Origin: Christensenella sp. UBA7868
GTDB lineage: Bacteria; Bacillota; Clostridia; Christensenellales; UBA1242
Direction of reading: 5' to 3'
Assembly (NCBI GenBank): GCA_002501285.1
Contig: DLSG01000010.1
Span: forward strand, 1 to 6,618
DNA length: 6,618 bases
Every line of letters starts with the position of its first letter. The first letter of the stretch is position 1. Shown piece by piece: positions 6,299-6,618 of the stretch. A program made the translations under genes and the position numbers. Below the pieces are notes generated by a model. The model was not told the origin of the DNA and searched no databases. It saw nothing but the letters and a program-made list of their open reading frames with translations.

Positions 6299-6360
6299 AA
6301 ACAAAACCTTTAATCATAGAATATTTTGATGAAATATTTGAATTGGGGTTTTGTTTTTTT
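6299..6360 (+). terminator. Terminator-like hairpin across the start of the next gene
   Basis: AAACAAAACC (6299-6308) pairs with GGTTTTGTTT (6347-6356), and the T-run continues to 6360. The 38-base loop contains a second 7-base stem, AATATTT (6320-6326) with AAATATT (6332-6338). It lies 30 bases after the zinc-ribbon gene stop and is the only terminator candidate there. The next gene's ATG (6329-6331) is in the inner loop, and the right arm plus T-run are its codons 7-11. It may end the operon, reduce expression of the next gene, or be a coincidence of a hydrophobic T-rich coding start. Confidence 0.4.
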
Positions 6361-6618
6361 AATAATAGGTTCTGTTGTTGGGGCAGGGCTAGCATCTGGA
6401 CAGGAAATAGCGGTGTTTTTTTCGTCTGCGGGTAAATTTAGTTATGTTTTAATTTTTTTGGTTGCTATTTTTTTATATTTGGTTCTAAAAAATTTAATGA
6501 TACTCTCTAAACGAGCTAAAACTAATAATATTAAAGAAATAAATAGAATCTTATTCAAAAAAAGTTATAAGTTTTTTGACTTGTTTTTGCTGATAGGGTT
6601 ATTTATATTTATTACGGC
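6329..6618 (+). CDS. YkvI-family membrane protein, 5' part (runs off the window)
   Basis: The first 96 codons of a multi-pass membrane protein, still open at the window edge. The N-terminus contains GSVVGAGLASGQEIAVFF (14-31), the hallmark of the YkvI family (transporter-like proteins of the APC fold; substrate unknown), where GAGFASGQE is usual. Hydrophobic segments are at about 7-23, 37-57 and 82-96, with a basic linker (KNLMILSKRAKTNN) between the second and third. ATG 6329 is preferred because it places the motif at the family's usual distance from the start, and an in-frame TAG lies four codons upstream (6317-6319). There is no recognisable ribosome binding site. TAGAAT at 6317-6322 could be a -10 element giving a nearly leaderless transcript, but its -35 is poor. 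The family call is good; function is unknown. Confidence 0.85.
   Translation, partial: MKYLNWGFVFLIIGSVVGAGLASGQEIAVFFSSAGKFSYVLIFLVAIFLYLVLKNLMILSKRAKTNNIKEINRILFKKSYKFFDLFLLIGLFIFIT

Overview
The window is an AT-rich stretch from a low-GC Gram-positive bacterium (Bacillota, most likely an uncultured clostridial lineage). The evidence is the order dnaG - rpoD - trmK - zinc-ribbon coiled-coil gene, strong AGGAGG-type ribosome binding sites, sigma-A type promoters and a YkvI-type membrane protein. The standard genetic code fits: dnaG ends in TGA exactly where the rpoD start overlaps it, and Trp is written TGG. All supported genes lie on the + strand.

Layout. At 1-606 a small two-helix membrane protein of unknown function has its own promoter (TTGAAA-17-TATAAT) and a hairpin/T-tract terminator. 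At 617-1769 a second single-gene unit (extended -10 promoter to terminator) encodes a divergent MreB/Mbl-family actin-like protein. Positions 1770-1990 are a very A/T-rich leader with no convincing gene. From 1991 to 6269 there is a tightly packed operon: dnaG (primase), rpoD/sigA (housekeeping sigma factor, TTG start overlapping the dnaG stop), trmK (tRNA m1A22 methyltransferase) and a COG1579-type coiled-coil/C4 zinc-ribbon protein. From 6329 to the window edge runs the 5' part of a YkvI-family membrane protein. A terminator-like hairpin lies across the start of this last gene.

How the genes work together. The primase-sigma pair is the remnant of the classical macromolecular synthesis operon, coupling replication priming to transcription initiation. 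TrmK and the zinc-ribbon protein are its usual passengers in Bacillota. The two upstream genes are independent units. The actin-like protein has changes at positions where MreB ATPases carry conserved acidic residues, so its role may not be the usual cytoskeletal one.

Most of the window is ordinary housekeeping. The points most worth a second look are the degenerate active site of the MreB-like protein, two unusual features in the sigma factor's core regions, the hairpin over the YkvI-type start, and the unknown membrane protein. I found no CRISPR array, RNA gene, insertion sequence or previously undescribed multi-gene system.
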